DNA of 64,000 nt from Pseudorasbora parva (taxonomy: Eukaryota; Chordata; Actinopteri; Cypriniformes; Gobionidae), in assembly GCF_024679245.1 (NCBI RefSeq), contig NC_090182.1:34991047-35055046 (forward strand), in the 5' to 3' direction. The notes under the pieces are model-generated. The model did not search any database, was not told where the DNA came from, and worked only from the letters and a program-made list of their open reading frames with translations. This document shows, piece by piece, positions 54,589 through 64,000 of this stretch. A program made the translations under genes and the position numbers. The first letter of the stretch is position 1. Each line of letters begins with the position of its first letter.

Positions 54589-55385
54589 GATGTTACTATT
54601 GAAAGAATCCAAAATAATCAAAGATATTTGATATTTTTCTTTGAACAAAGACATTTGTTTTACTGTGTTTCACCCCCCTCTCTCTCATAAGTGGGGCTGT
54701 TTGGGATTCCTAAAGACAAAGAGATGTTGAGGGCCTGTAGGCCAAATGGTGCCACACCTGTAGTACAGTGGGGGAAGTTTGGTCTGATTGGTCAGTTTGA
54801 ATGTCTCAGGGTTTCAGTCACATGGTCACGGAATGGATAAAAGAAGATTGCAACTGTTGCTCGGGGTCTCTTTTTCTCTGGGGGTCTCTTTCCTCTGATG
54901 CTGTCTTTTTCTCTGGCTGTCTCTTCTAGGGCCTTCTTTGGCTCTTCTCTTTGCTCTCTCTCTCTTTCTCTCTTTCTATCTCTCTCTGTCTCTCCCTATC
55001 TCTCAGGTAACATTCTATACATGCTGGGTACGATTATTGGTATAAGTTTTATCATCTCATTCATCTATTTTGTAACTATTTTAAGTGTAACCATAACCGG
55101 ATTTTGTCATTAAATTCTTTCAATTATAAATGATTTGCTAACTAGTTTTGGTTTGGTATTGACTTTGAAGTGCTCCCTATTGCAATACAATATAGTCACA
55201 TTAAAGCAACGCTCCCCCACATATTTTGCTATTGTAACTGCGCTTATTTCCGTTGTTGGTATAAGTTGCAGTGGGTGGTTATAGACAAGAAATGTACAGT
55301 TTTCTACCATCACGCTGATAACGTTTCTTTAGTCGTTCGGCAACCCTGCAGTCAGAACCACTGTAGGCGATCCACCCTTACACTA
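54589..55385. mobile_element. Uncharacterised 0.8-kb insertion in DIRS gag
   Basis: The segment separates the two gag parts. Near its left edge it reads TGTTACTATTGAAAGAATCC, and it contains GATTGGTCAG, GGATAAAAGAAG and a CT-rich tract ending CTCAGGTAACA. These resemble promoter and leader elements of an LTR, but no matching CA end or target duplication could be fixed. CACATTAAAGCAACGCTCCC near 55200 may be a TTAA-type terminus. I can support an insertion but not its class. Confidence 0.45.
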
Positions 55386-55749
55386 TACGTTGACGTTGGC
55401 CCTGACATTGAGGCTCTGCTGCACGAGAGGGCAGGAATCGTTCATCTAATTTACTCTGTCTTCGATGGGATTCAGATCTTTCTGCCGGCCAGTCAATATT
55501 TAACCTGGCCACAGCTCTCGTGAGTACCTCAACGAGCTCCTCACCAGCGGGTGACTGAAGTGGCGAGTCTTCAGTTGCGATGCTCTCAACGTCCACCTCC
55601 TCAGAGCTGGATAGTTGGAGCACCGGTGCCCCGCCCGGGGAGGAAGAAACCGCAGGGTGGGCTTCCAAACCCCGAGACGAGGCACTGGACGGTGCAGGTG
55701 AGGGCTGAGATAAGGCTGGGCCCGTCTCAAACCCCTCTGCAAGGTCCAT
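55386..55749 (-). pseudogene. DIRS Gag, N-terminal part
   Basis: The frame begins MDLAEGFETGPALSQPSPAP and is rich in Ser, Pro, Glu; further on it has ATEDSPLQSPAGEELVEVLT and ARLNIDWPAERSESHRRQSK. This is consistent with the N-terminal half of a DIRS Gag, lying just inside the 5' end of copy 2. It breaks off at 55386 where the 0.8-kb insert begins. Copy 1 lacks this region entirely. Confidence 0.65.
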
Positions 55750-56266
55750 TTGTGAACCCCACTACTGAAGCCGCCGCTCTGCCTCGGCAGCAGCGGGACC
55801 CGAGCCGCGGGGAACACAGCGTTCATAACGGAAGCCATTCACAATGCTGAGCGTGCTGTGCTCCCAAACAGGTTACACACAATGAATGTGTATCCACACC
55901 CGTGATGTAGTGACGGCATGGATGAACACACCCTGTGAACTGTTCGCTCGCCATAATATCTCCTTTTTTTTCTTTTTATGTTATAATATAAATGATATAT
56001 ATTTAACAAAGGTGGAAAAATTCTCTCTCATAGACAGACAAAAACACCAAATAGACAGACAGGTTCACACAGATCGCTTGCTGAAGGCACAGAAGCTAGT
56101 TTCTGTTTGTGTTCGCGGATGCTTTATAGTTTCCGGTCGATGACGTCACCCCGCCTATGACGTTCGATCTCCTGATTGGACTTGTTCTACACGCGCTTCA
56201 CGACACAAGCACGCAGAGGCGTTCTCACAGCGTTTTGACGCAGCTCGAGTTCCCAGATAGGGAACT

Positions 56267-56510
56267 AGGTATTTTTTGCAGTGAGGAAGAACAAGCCTGC
56301 ATTTCAATGTGCAAACTAACCTACCCAAATAGTATGTAAAATTAGTAATTCAGTTAGTTCGAGCTCGAAACCCTCCCCCCGGACAGCATGCCAAATACGC
56401 ATTTAAATTTAGTCTTTATGTAAGTGTGAACTCTTGAAATTTAGTCCAAGAGCCTATGCAAGTGTATGCACACTATACTGTCCATGTCCAGAAAGGTAAT
56501 AAAAATATCA
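56267..56510. other. Spacer, no gene recognised
   Basis: Contains GTCCAGAAAGGTAATAAAAA, a sequence often seen beside the foldback element that follows and possibly part of it. Confidence 0.4.
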
Positions 56511-56925
56511 TCAAAGTAGTCCATATGTGACATCAGTTGGTTATATACAATCTCTTGAAGCATCGAAAATACATTTTGGTCCAAAAATAACAAAAACTAC
56601 TACTATATTCAGCATTGTCTTCTCTTCCTTGTTTGTGTTCAATCCTCAAATAAAGATTCAAACAGTTTTGAATCTGCATATGGATTCATGGTTTGGATCG
56701 CCAATGTTACATGATTTCAGCAGTTTGACAACCAATCCGAAGAATGAATCAATACGCTGATTCACAACCATTTGAATCTTTATTTGAGGATTGAACACAA
56801 ACAAGGAAGAGGTGACAATGCTGAATAAAGTCGTAGTTTTTTGTTTTGTTTTTTGACCAAAATGTATTTTTGATGCTTCTAGAGATTCTAATTAACCAAC
56901 TGATGTCACACATGGACTACTTTGA
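56511..56925. mobile_element. Large foldback element
   Basis: TCAAAGTAGTCCATATGTGA starts the left arm and TCACACATGGACTACTTTGA ends the right arm. Arms of about 155 bases (56511-56664 and 56768-56925) match with scattered differences and meet around AATAAAGATTCAAA. No frame is encoded. Confidence 0.85.
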
Positions 56926-57678
56926 AACACGCGCACACCTAAGGGGTTTACCTTGCCATTAATGCTTGGATAACACACACTACTCCTTTCAATAAAAATA
57001 ATGGCTAGTGCGGTGGATGGGATATACAAACCAACCAAGTGCCATCATGTCAAATATTATATCGCGTAAGGAAAATAATACATTTGTGACCAGTCACGGA
57101 AAGTAGGGACACAAGTTGGTTCTGGGGCATTTTGAGTTATTCGCATATTCTGATATTGTAGTCTCCAAGCTTTCCAACGATGTGTAACACACGAAAATCT
57201 TACCTTCTCACCTTCTGGGAGTGACAATAGGGCTCATTTACATCTCATTTAGATAAGCCATACCCCCTGTAAAGCTGCATGGTTGCTAGTAACGACAGAC
57301 GCAACGGGAAAAATCAGACCACATACTACTAATAATAAAGATGCTAACATTACTATCTGAAAGTCCATTATAGTAATGGGGGTTTTTGGCAAGTGATATG
57401 ATGCTAACGATTACAATTAAAATTAAGAACAATAGGTAGGTATGGGAAGGTCTAAACATGAGATAACGTGTGTGTGTTCTTTGAATGAACACAAAACTAC
57501 AAACTTTGCTGTTCATGGAACACCCCATAAGAAACAGAAAAAAGTAGTCTTGCGAATCTTGTTGCCTCCGAAATTAGTCGTTCGGGCATACTTTCTGTTT
57601 GCCGGGGTCTTCTTAGTGGATGTACTGTGCGTCTGTTCGAAGGGGATAAAGACAGAGAAATGGGTAAAGTCCGTAACC

Positions 57679-57758
57679 GTGTCTATAGTGTAGGGGTAGG
57701 GGGCCTGTCATTAAGTTTTGACGCAAATCGATCTGTAGTTCAAATCCACCTTAAGCCA
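57679..57758 (+). other. tRNA-like sequence, diverged copy
   Basis: Contains an A-box-like segment TATAGTGTAGGGGTAGGGGG and a B-box-like AGTTCAAATCCACC, with GTGTCTA and AGCCACAC able to pair in part as an acceptor stem. It is the inverted and more diverged partner of 57898-57978. Probably tRNA-derived rather than a working tRNA gene. Confidence 0.55.
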
Positions 57759-57897
57759 CACACTCTAACCGAGAAACACGTATTAATAAACACATGTTAG
57801 ATGCTTTATTTCCACTTTTCAAATATTTTCTCAAATCTTTTTGAAAATAAATGCCTTTCCGATCCGATATGTGATGGGAAAAGGGAGTAGAGAGAAT

Positions 57898-57978
57898 GTG
57901 GCAAAAGGCAGATTCGAACCTCTGATCAAGTTGCGTCAAAACTTGATGTCATGCGCCTTACCCCTACACTATAGCCAC
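57898..57978 (-). other. tRNA-like sequence, better preserved copy
   Basis: On the minus strand GTGGCTATAGTGTAGGGGTA leads into AAGGCGCATGA (A box) and GGTTCGAATCTGCC (B box), and the 3' end TTTTGCCAC pairs with GTGGCTA except for one position. The central arm pairs TCAAGTT with AACTTGA around TTGACGC, a 7-bp stem instead of 5, so the total of 81 bases is longer than a normal class I tRNA. RNA polymerase III promoter boxes look intact. I read it as a tRNA-derived element or tRNA pseudogene. Confidence 0.6.
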
Positions 57979-58604
57979 GGTTACAGATTTGACCCATTTC
58001 TCTGTCTTTATACCCGTCAAATGTTACTATCGATATAGCCTCTGATTTATTACGGTCCAACTCGTCTGACGCCAGTCTGATACATTCTTCCTCTTCTTCA
58101 TCTTCACTCAGTTGTAGATTAGGGTATTATCCAGTCTTATTATGCCGCTTTCATCGTTGCTCAGATCATCTCTACAGCCGGCCAAAGCATTGCATAAATA
58201 ATTAGCCACATCCAAATGGCTTCCCTTGGAGGGCTGGGCAATAACAAAAGCCAGTATGAAAATACATACAGACAAAACAAGGCGATTTCAATCTCAAAAT
58301 ATACGCTTTTACATATACCATTAATGCCATCTCAAACACGTAGAGGCTTCTTCGTGATTTCAACTAAAAGATTCTGCAAAAAAGCAAAAATCACATAATA
58401 AAAAAAAACAACAAAAAAAAACCACTTCTTTCTCATTTTGCTCAATAGTAGAGCTGCTGACTTGTGTCCCTGGTTTCCGTGACAGGTCACAATTTATTCA
58501 CATAACTGCGGGTAATGGAAACGCTGTCGATTCGCAACAATTTGTTATCGACATTTAGAAAAAAAATCTCAAAAGTTTTTCACAAATCTGTAATGGAAAC
58601 GCGG

Positions 58605-58740
58605 CTACTGTCTTGCAATGGTTTGAGTCATACCTCACAGACAGATCTGAATTTGTGGACATGGGTAGCTCAAGGTCCCTTTCACATGCGGTTGGTTGTG
58701 GAGTACCTCAGGGCTCAGGTCTGGTCCAGTAAATGAACCC
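58605..58740 (+). pseudogene. LINE reverse transcriptase fragment
   Basis: A frame with WFESYLTDRSEFVDMGSSRS and SHAVGCGVPQGSG matches the segment leading to motif B of L2/Rex-type reverse transcriptases, and resembles the decayed copy at 18355-18500. Only about 45 codons remain. It may belong to the same insertion as the L2 tail at 59043. Confidence 0.75.
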
Positions 58741-59042
58741 TGCTTACCGGCCAAGGTCCGGACAATTATATACCTTCAAACATGAATTGATGTTTTTTTT
58801 GCCAGACTAAAGAAATTAGTATAGATTAAAAAAAAATGTCTTTATTGAACATGTCTTTTCATATTGTTAAAGCAAACATAAGTAATCCTTCACAAAATGT
58901 ATCTAATTTTGAGGTTCTGTATAAGTTGCTTTGGTACAAAATATCTAAATTCAACCATTCAATGTGTGACAAAAATATGATGAATGAAAAAATACCTTCA
59001 TCTCTATATCTGCACTGAAAATACATTAATTTCAACATTACA
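58741..59042. other. AT-rich spacer
   Basis: No recognised gene or repeat end between two LINE fragments. It may be degraded LINE sequence. Confidence 0.4.
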
Positions 59043-59313
59043 TGGGGACACTAAAATTATGATTAAAGTTATTCAACTAATTATACAAAAAATGTATGAA
59101 TTAGGTTTTATTTAATTCTATTAACTATAATACTGATATGCCAACATTGTCGCTATATGATAAATTAAAATAAGCTGATAAAATCACTGTTTTCTCCAGT
59201 ACGACTGTACAGCCAAATCTAATTTTGTTGCAATATTATCCTGTTTGACACTGTGAAGCTGCTTTGACACAATCGTGATTGTAAAAGCGCTATATAAATA
59301 AAGTTGATTGATT
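59043..59313 (+). mobile_element. L2 LINE 3' end
   Basis: From GGGGACACTAAAATTATGAT to AAAGCGCTATATAAATAAAG and a short TTGA repeat, this is the reverse complement of about 10505-10790 in the large L2 copy. It is a 270-base, 5'-truncated insertion. Confidence 0.9.
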
Positions 59314-59713
59314 AGCAACTAAAGTGGTTTTCTGCTGAACTGAGATAAACAGTAACAAACTGAGATAACTAACTAACTAACTAACTAAATGTATCTAAAT
59401 ATTCAAAACTGCTCTCTCTGTGCTTCAAATTTCACTGGTAAAAAATCATTAGCTATATTATCCAGAAACACAAACAGGCAAAAATAAAGTGCCACCAGTT
59501 TTGGAAAAATTAAAAAGTACAAGAAACATTTTCTCTCTTTATTTCACCTGTTCCTTTAAATCCAGAAAAATGGAACGGAAGCATAAAAATTCCTAATAAA
59601 AAAATAAAAAACGCATACATTGTCTGAACTTCAGCAGGAGAAATTGGCTTATTTATTTTCTGCGCCCTTACCTCAGACTGCTGAGGATAAAAGTGTCTTC
59701 AAAATGTATATGT

Positions 59714-59949
59714 CTGAATCCGAAATCGCCCCCTAACACTAAATAGGGCATTATTTTAAGGGACAGCCATTTGTAGTGGTGTCCGAAACCACAGTGGACG
59801 TGTTTGAGCCGATGTACACTCAATGGCTGTCCAACTTCACCCAGTTGTTTTCATTCACTCCTTTTCATTCACTCATTCAAGTGAGCTGTAATAGTGGATT
59901 AACATAGGGAAGAGTGAATGAGGGTTTAGGGGGGCAATGTCGGATTCAG
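59714..59949. mobile_element. Foldback MITE
   Basis: CTGAATCCGAAATCGCCCCC at the left and GGGGGCAATGTCGGATTCAG at the right are inverted repeats. Inner GTGTCCGAAACCAC-type words are also repeated. No coding sequence. Confidence 0.75.
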
Positions 59950-60444
<495 letters not shown>

Positions 60445-60828
60445 TGAAGAATCACACAACACAAGAGTGCAGGTGAGTTCCCCGAAGGATGGATTTATAA
60501 GTGAAAAACAAGGTAAAGGTGCAGTCAGTGGGTGGTCGGCTTCTCTCATTCCTTCTTGTGGTCCAGTGCGGTGCAATGTGGGGCCATGTACAGCACTTGT
60601 GAGGTGAGCTGGCAGTCACATGCTGCTCTCTGTAAGGGAATAGCAGAGGAAAAGGTTAGCCGAGTTTTGTGGAGACATCTCTCACCTCACTGCTCATCTG
60701 CCAAGCTTATAAAGCGGGCTCTTTATGGGCTGCAGCTGTGACTGCTCAGCCTGTGATGAGCGGGGGCATGTGTGTCCGCTCAGTTGCCAGGGTGACGATG
60801 ATGGAGGCTCAGGACGCTTGTCACTATA

Positions 60829-61600
60829 CACTCACCTAAAGGATTATTAGGAACACCACACTAATACTGTGTTTGAATTAAGGCAGTTCTGAAGGTGAAA
60901 GGGGGTCAATGTGGCATTGATTCAACAAATTGCTGAAGCATTCTTTAGAAATGTTGGCCCATATTGATAGGATAGCATCTTGCAGTTGATGGAGAATTGT
61001 GGGATGTACATCCAGGGCACAAAGCTCCCGTTTCCACCACATCCCAAAGATGCTCTATTGAGTTGAGATCTGGTGACTGTGGGGGCAATTTTATCACAGT
61101 GAAATCATTGTCATGTTCAAGAAACCAATTTGAAATGATTCAAGCTTTGTGACATGATGGATTATCCTGCTGGAAGTAGCCATCAGAGGATGGGTACATG
61201 GTGGTCATAAAGGGTTGGATATGGTCAGAAACAATGCTCAGGTAGGCTGTGGTATATAAACGATGCCAATTTGGCACTAAGGGGCCTAAAGTGTGCCAAG
61301 AAAACATCCCCCACACCATTACACCACCACCACCAGCCTGCAAGGTGGTAACAAGGCATGATGGATCCATGTTCTCATTCTGTTTACGCAAAATTCTGAC
61401 TCTGCCATCTGAATGTCTCAACAGAAATCGAGACTCATCAGACCTGGCAAAAATTTTCCAGTCTTTAACTGTCCAATTTTGGTGACCTTGTGCAAATTGT
61501 AGCCTCTTTTTCCTATTTGGAGTGGAGATGAGTGTTACCTGGTGGGGTCTTCTGCTGTTGTAGCCCATCCACCGAGACAGGTCTAACTGCAGAACCATTT
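60829..61600 (-). mobile_element. Tc1-like transposon fragment
   Basis: TA at 60827-60828 is followed by CACTCACCTAAAGGATTATT, a known style of fish Tc1-like inverted repeat. The transposase runs on the minus strand towards this end. The other terminus is missing; sequence changes near 61600. Confidence 0.85.
61000..61598 (-). pseudogene. Tc1-like transposase, C-terminal two thirds
   Basis: The minus-strand frame shows RWMGYNSRRPHQVTLISTPN, then FARSDESRFLLRHSDGRVRI with the first catalytic Asp, GGGVMVWGMFSWHTLGPLVP and GYFQQDNPSCHKA with the second Asp. A stop follows at 61140, and the same strand continues with SPDLNSIEHLWDVV near 61050, which holds the final Glu. The N-terminal DNA-binding domain is missing by truncation. 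The element is inactive. Confidence 0.9.
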
Positions 61601-62265
61601 ACGTCACTCACAGCAGTCTGAGGACAACAGCACCACGCCACAGTCTCATGACGGAAGTGGGCGGAGCAAATGTTGTCTTGGCGTTGCGGTAGTTACTTCC
61701 GTGTTTGTAGATGATTTCAATGTTTAAAACCACGTTATTTTCAAGATTTTTATTAAAACGTTTTAATTGAAAACATTTACGATATATATAAGATGTATGT
61801 ATGTGTGTGTGTGTGTGTGTACATGTATAAAGTAATGATACAAGTAATGCAGTGTTGTATTAAGAAAAGACATACTAGAATAGACAAATTGTTTATGTTG
61901 TCATAAATTATTAACACTATAAAATGAACACAAAGCTTGGTGTTTGAACATTTGATTTAATTGATTTTATACCTCTATTTCACAAGTACACTTTTTTTTC
62001 ATAGAACGCACAAAACAATTCTTTACTGGCCAAAAAAAAAAGGATTATTGAATAAATAAAATCTGTTCTTAAATAGCAAAAGCATCACACAATAGCTGTA
62101 CCTGCTCCAAATAAATAAAATAAATAAATCTATTATCAAAACAAAGAAAATCTAACCAAAGTTATGGCACAGCACGCACAAATTTAACACTCCATAAACA
62201 TGGAGTTAATCCTGAGGCCCCTTTTTTCACAACACATAAATAAAAGCTTCCATATCTTCCCTGAA
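61601..62265. other. AT-rich DNA downstream of the Ulp1-like pseudogene
   Basis: Contains a (TG)n tract near 61803-61820 and ACGGAAGTGGGCGG near 61653. No gene is recognised. The region lies 3' of the minus-strand pseudogene. Confidence 0.4.
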
Positions 62266-63442
62266 CTAGAAACAAAACATGAAAGGCTCTTTGGCCAGCA
62301 GTATGTCATCATTCATTTCCGCTTGATCAAGTTGAAGAAGGGCATTTTCTTGGTCTTCCTTGTTTAATTTCAGATACCATGGCTCTTCCACAAAACCTCT
62401 GAAGGCATGGTAGTTTTTCTGCAGCCACCCAACTGCGGTCCAGAGGTCTTTTACTATCCATGACTCCTTCATGAGAGATATGTACAAATAAGAGATTAAA
62501 TATTTATTTAATTTAAAAAAAAACTTTGCACCAGATTTAGCTGCTAGCTAATTTTCATATGTTGTACCTGGGCAGATTAAAATTGTCCTCAACAATATCT
62601 TGTTTTAATCTGGATGTAACATGTATATTATAGTTTTGAAATTCTGTTTGTGCCCGTGTGAGAGAAAAAAAAAACATACCTTGTCACAGATTTCAGTGTC
62701 ATGTTCTTCAAGTGGCACCTGCACATCAATGGCAGCATTTTTCCTATGACAAATTCATTTTAAGTTATTTTATAGACAGATGGAAAGAGAAAAACTTGAT
62801 AGCAAGAGAGTTACCTTTCAATGGCAAAATTCTCCATCAGAATAAAGCACCACCATTTTCGAATGAGGAAAAAATCAGACTTGTATATGGGGGGAAAAAA
62901 GTGTTACTAGATTAACAAATTTAAAATATTATATTAACAAGTTAATTGATCATTTTAAACAAATAAATAATATTTTTTAAAACAAAGACTTACAGCTGTG
63001 AAATCAAAGGGTGCCTCAAAGACCATGTACAGAGCATACTGAAATCCCTGAAACTTGAACTGAGAACTCTGAACATAATATCTATATTTAAAAAAAAGTG
63101 TTGTCTTTAGGCTTCAGAACCTGTGAAATACAATTGTTAGTATATTGGATCCTAGAATCACTTTAAATGTAATCCTAACAATTAGTTCAAATAGAAATGA
63201 AAGCAATTTATGAAAAATGATTCATCATTACATTGACATATTTTAAGGAAACAAGATACACATAGCATCCAGTGTCCTGGCTTCCAAGCAGGGAGTAGAA
63301 TATAATTCTTTGATGCAAAGTCATCCTGGTTGGGCACAAGATTGAGTAATTTGTTGTATCTGCATTTATAACATTACAGTTTAGATAAAAATCCCTGTTC
63401 CTTAGCCACCATGACAATTGCATTAAGACAGCAGTTTGCAAT
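62266..63442 (-). pseudogene. Spliced Ulp1/SENP-like (C48) peptidase relic
   Basis: Five exon-like blocks on the minus strand join with GT-AG borders and matching phases: 63442-63260, 63120-62994, 62879-62815, 62743-62680 and 62466-62266. The first reads ANCCLNAIVMVAKEQG and, past an in-frame TAA, NYILLPAWKPGHWMLC, where His-Trp matches the catalytic His segment of Ulp1 peptidases, which cut SUMO-like modifiers. The second contains LYMVFEAPFDFTA, the third DFFLIRKWWCFILMENFAIE, both typical of the segment after the catalytic Cys. The Asp and the Asp-Cys-Gly motif are not present. Besides the TAA, block two is out of frame at a run of eight A (63090-63097). The last block ends at TAG 62266. 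A transposon-encoded Ulp1 domain (for example Zisupton-type) is the main alternative to a host gene. Confidence 0.65.
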
Positions 63443-63467
63443 CTGTTTAATAAATTAAAAAATATAT

Positions 63468-64000
63468 GGTAACACTTTATAATAACATTCAGTTGTAAGT
63501 CATTTATATGTGGTTAGTTAATGATGAACAAATCATTTACAAAACATTCATAAATGATTATCAAGTGATATGCTAACATTTTATGAATGTTTTGTAAATT
63601 CCGTTACAAGTAATTTACAAGTGATTAGTAAATGATTAACTAATGATTTATGAAACATGACTATGCGTTCATTAATGAGTGATTTGTTAATTAGTTTACA
63701 TATATTTAGTAGATTCAGTTATAAGTAATTTACAGTTTAATAGTTAATAATGAACTAATGATTTACAAAACATGACAATGCATTTTATAAATGTTACTAA
63801 ATTGTCACTTTTTTGTATATTTTGTAGATTCAGTTATAAATTATTTACAAGTTATTAGATAATGATAAACTAATAATTTACAAATCATGATTATACATTC
63901 ATAAATGATTAAGTATAATATACTATTTTGCAAATCTGTGTTAAGTTATCTTTTTAAAAAAATAGCATATCATAAAATAATCAAACAGATCCGTAGTAAA
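63468..64000. mobile_element. 'GGTAACACTTTATAATAA' element, left part, runs off the window
   Basis: Begins GGTAACACTTTATAATAACA, close to the left end of the element at 48983. Subterminal sequence repeats ATTTACAAxTGATTAGT and TAATGATTTACAAA words with a period near 100. No right end within the window. Confidence 0.65.

Larger units (their letters stand above)
51322..56266 (-). mobile_element. DIRS-type retroelement, copy 2, 3'-truncated
   Basis: The right edge ends GTTCCCAGATAGGGAACT at 56266, identical to copy 1. Running left on the minus strand are a 5' untranslated region, gag, reverse transcriptase and the start of the following linker; the sequence stops near 51322, before RNase H and tyrosine recombinase. 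Insertions: an uncharacterised 0.8-kb segment in gag, a 60-bp retroposon tail at 53169-53232, and a hAT-in-hAT pair at 51430-52872. Confidence 0.88.
57084..58492. mobile_element. 1.4-kb non-autonomous element enclosing tRNA-like inverted repeats
   Basis: The left end TTGTGACCAGTCACGGAAAG and right end TTTCCGTGACAGGTCACAA are inverted repeats of about 35 bases with few mismatches. No target duplication is evident. The central part is an inverted repeat, 57643-57760 against 57898-58013, built around two tRNA-like sequences. A frame at 57442-57693 has no known domain. Confidence 0.75.

Noticed and set aside
57898..57978. Functional tRNA gene
   Set aside because: Box motifs are present, but the anticodon stem is too long, the total is 81 bases, the copy is paired with an inverted diverged one, and both lie inside a transposon.
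62658..62915. Plus-strand 85-codon frame
   Set aside because: It is antisense to the better supported spliced blocks of the Ulp1-like pseudogene and has no domain of its own.
63360..63377. Possible 18-base intron (GTAATG...GCAG) that would remove the in-frame TAA
   Set aside because: Phases would match, but vertebrate introns are far longer than 18 bases; a stop in one exon is simpler.

Overview
The window looks like repeat-dense euchromatin of a teleost fish, most probably a cyprinid. Evidence: L2-clade LINEs whose 3' ends carry the fish-type 'TTTATTTATATAGCGC' tail, many hAT, Tc1 and TTAA-type DNA transposons, two DIRS elements, a Ty3/gypsy element with a tRNA-Ser primer site, a Sushi-like chromovirus, and no operons or prokaryotic signals. 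The species assignment is inference from repeat content. I found no intact host gene. The best protein-coding relic outside an obvious transposon is a spliced, minus-strand Ulp1/SENP-like (C48) pseudogene at 62266-63442.

Layout. 1-3661: end of a hAT element, a foldback MITE, a complete but dead Tc1 element (1689-3271) and an LTR remnant. 3662-10217: two copies of a 'TATCGG' repeat, one split by a hAT insertion with an exact 8-bp target duplication (5140-6464), then about 2.3 kb of repeat-poor DNA. 10505-14310: 5'-truncated L2 LINE (minus) split by a TTAA transposon that itself holds a small hAT-like insert. 14501-19245: a hAT element, a TA-flanked MITE and a decayed LINE. 19252-20687: TTAA-type element remains with a long (CT)n tract.

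20688-34418 is one DIRS retroelement (minus) opened by two later insertions: an 8.3-kb Ty3/gypsy element (23708-31973) and a probable 1.7-kb solo LTR (32418-34156). The gypsy element still shows LTR, primer site, gag, protease, RT-RNase H and integrase in order. Its pol is broken by a frame change and a stop, and its right LTR is truncated, yet the surviving LTR segments are nearly identical, so the insertion is young. 34430-38701 holds two more LTR-retrotransposon remnants (minus): a gag/protease fragment with a tRNA-Lys primer site and a Sushi-like chromovirus. 38868-41885 is a LINE (plus) split by nested DNA elements.

42305-50653 contains a MITE carrying a RecQ-helicase-like fragment, a Tc1 fragment, a 2.6-kb transposon with a 5-bp target duplication, and two further non-autonomous elements. 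51322-56266 is a second DIRS copy (minus, truncated) with a hAT inserted inside a hAT, a very short retroposon tail and an uncharacterised 0.8-kb insert. 56267-64000 contains foldback elements, one enclosing an inverted pair of tRNA-like sequences, L2 fragments, a GACA/GATA microsatellite, a Tc1 fragment, the Ulp1-like pseudogene and the start of a 'GGTAACAC' element that runs off the window.

The genes do not form a pathway. What can be read is the order of events: target duplications and nesting give relative ages for at least ten insertions.
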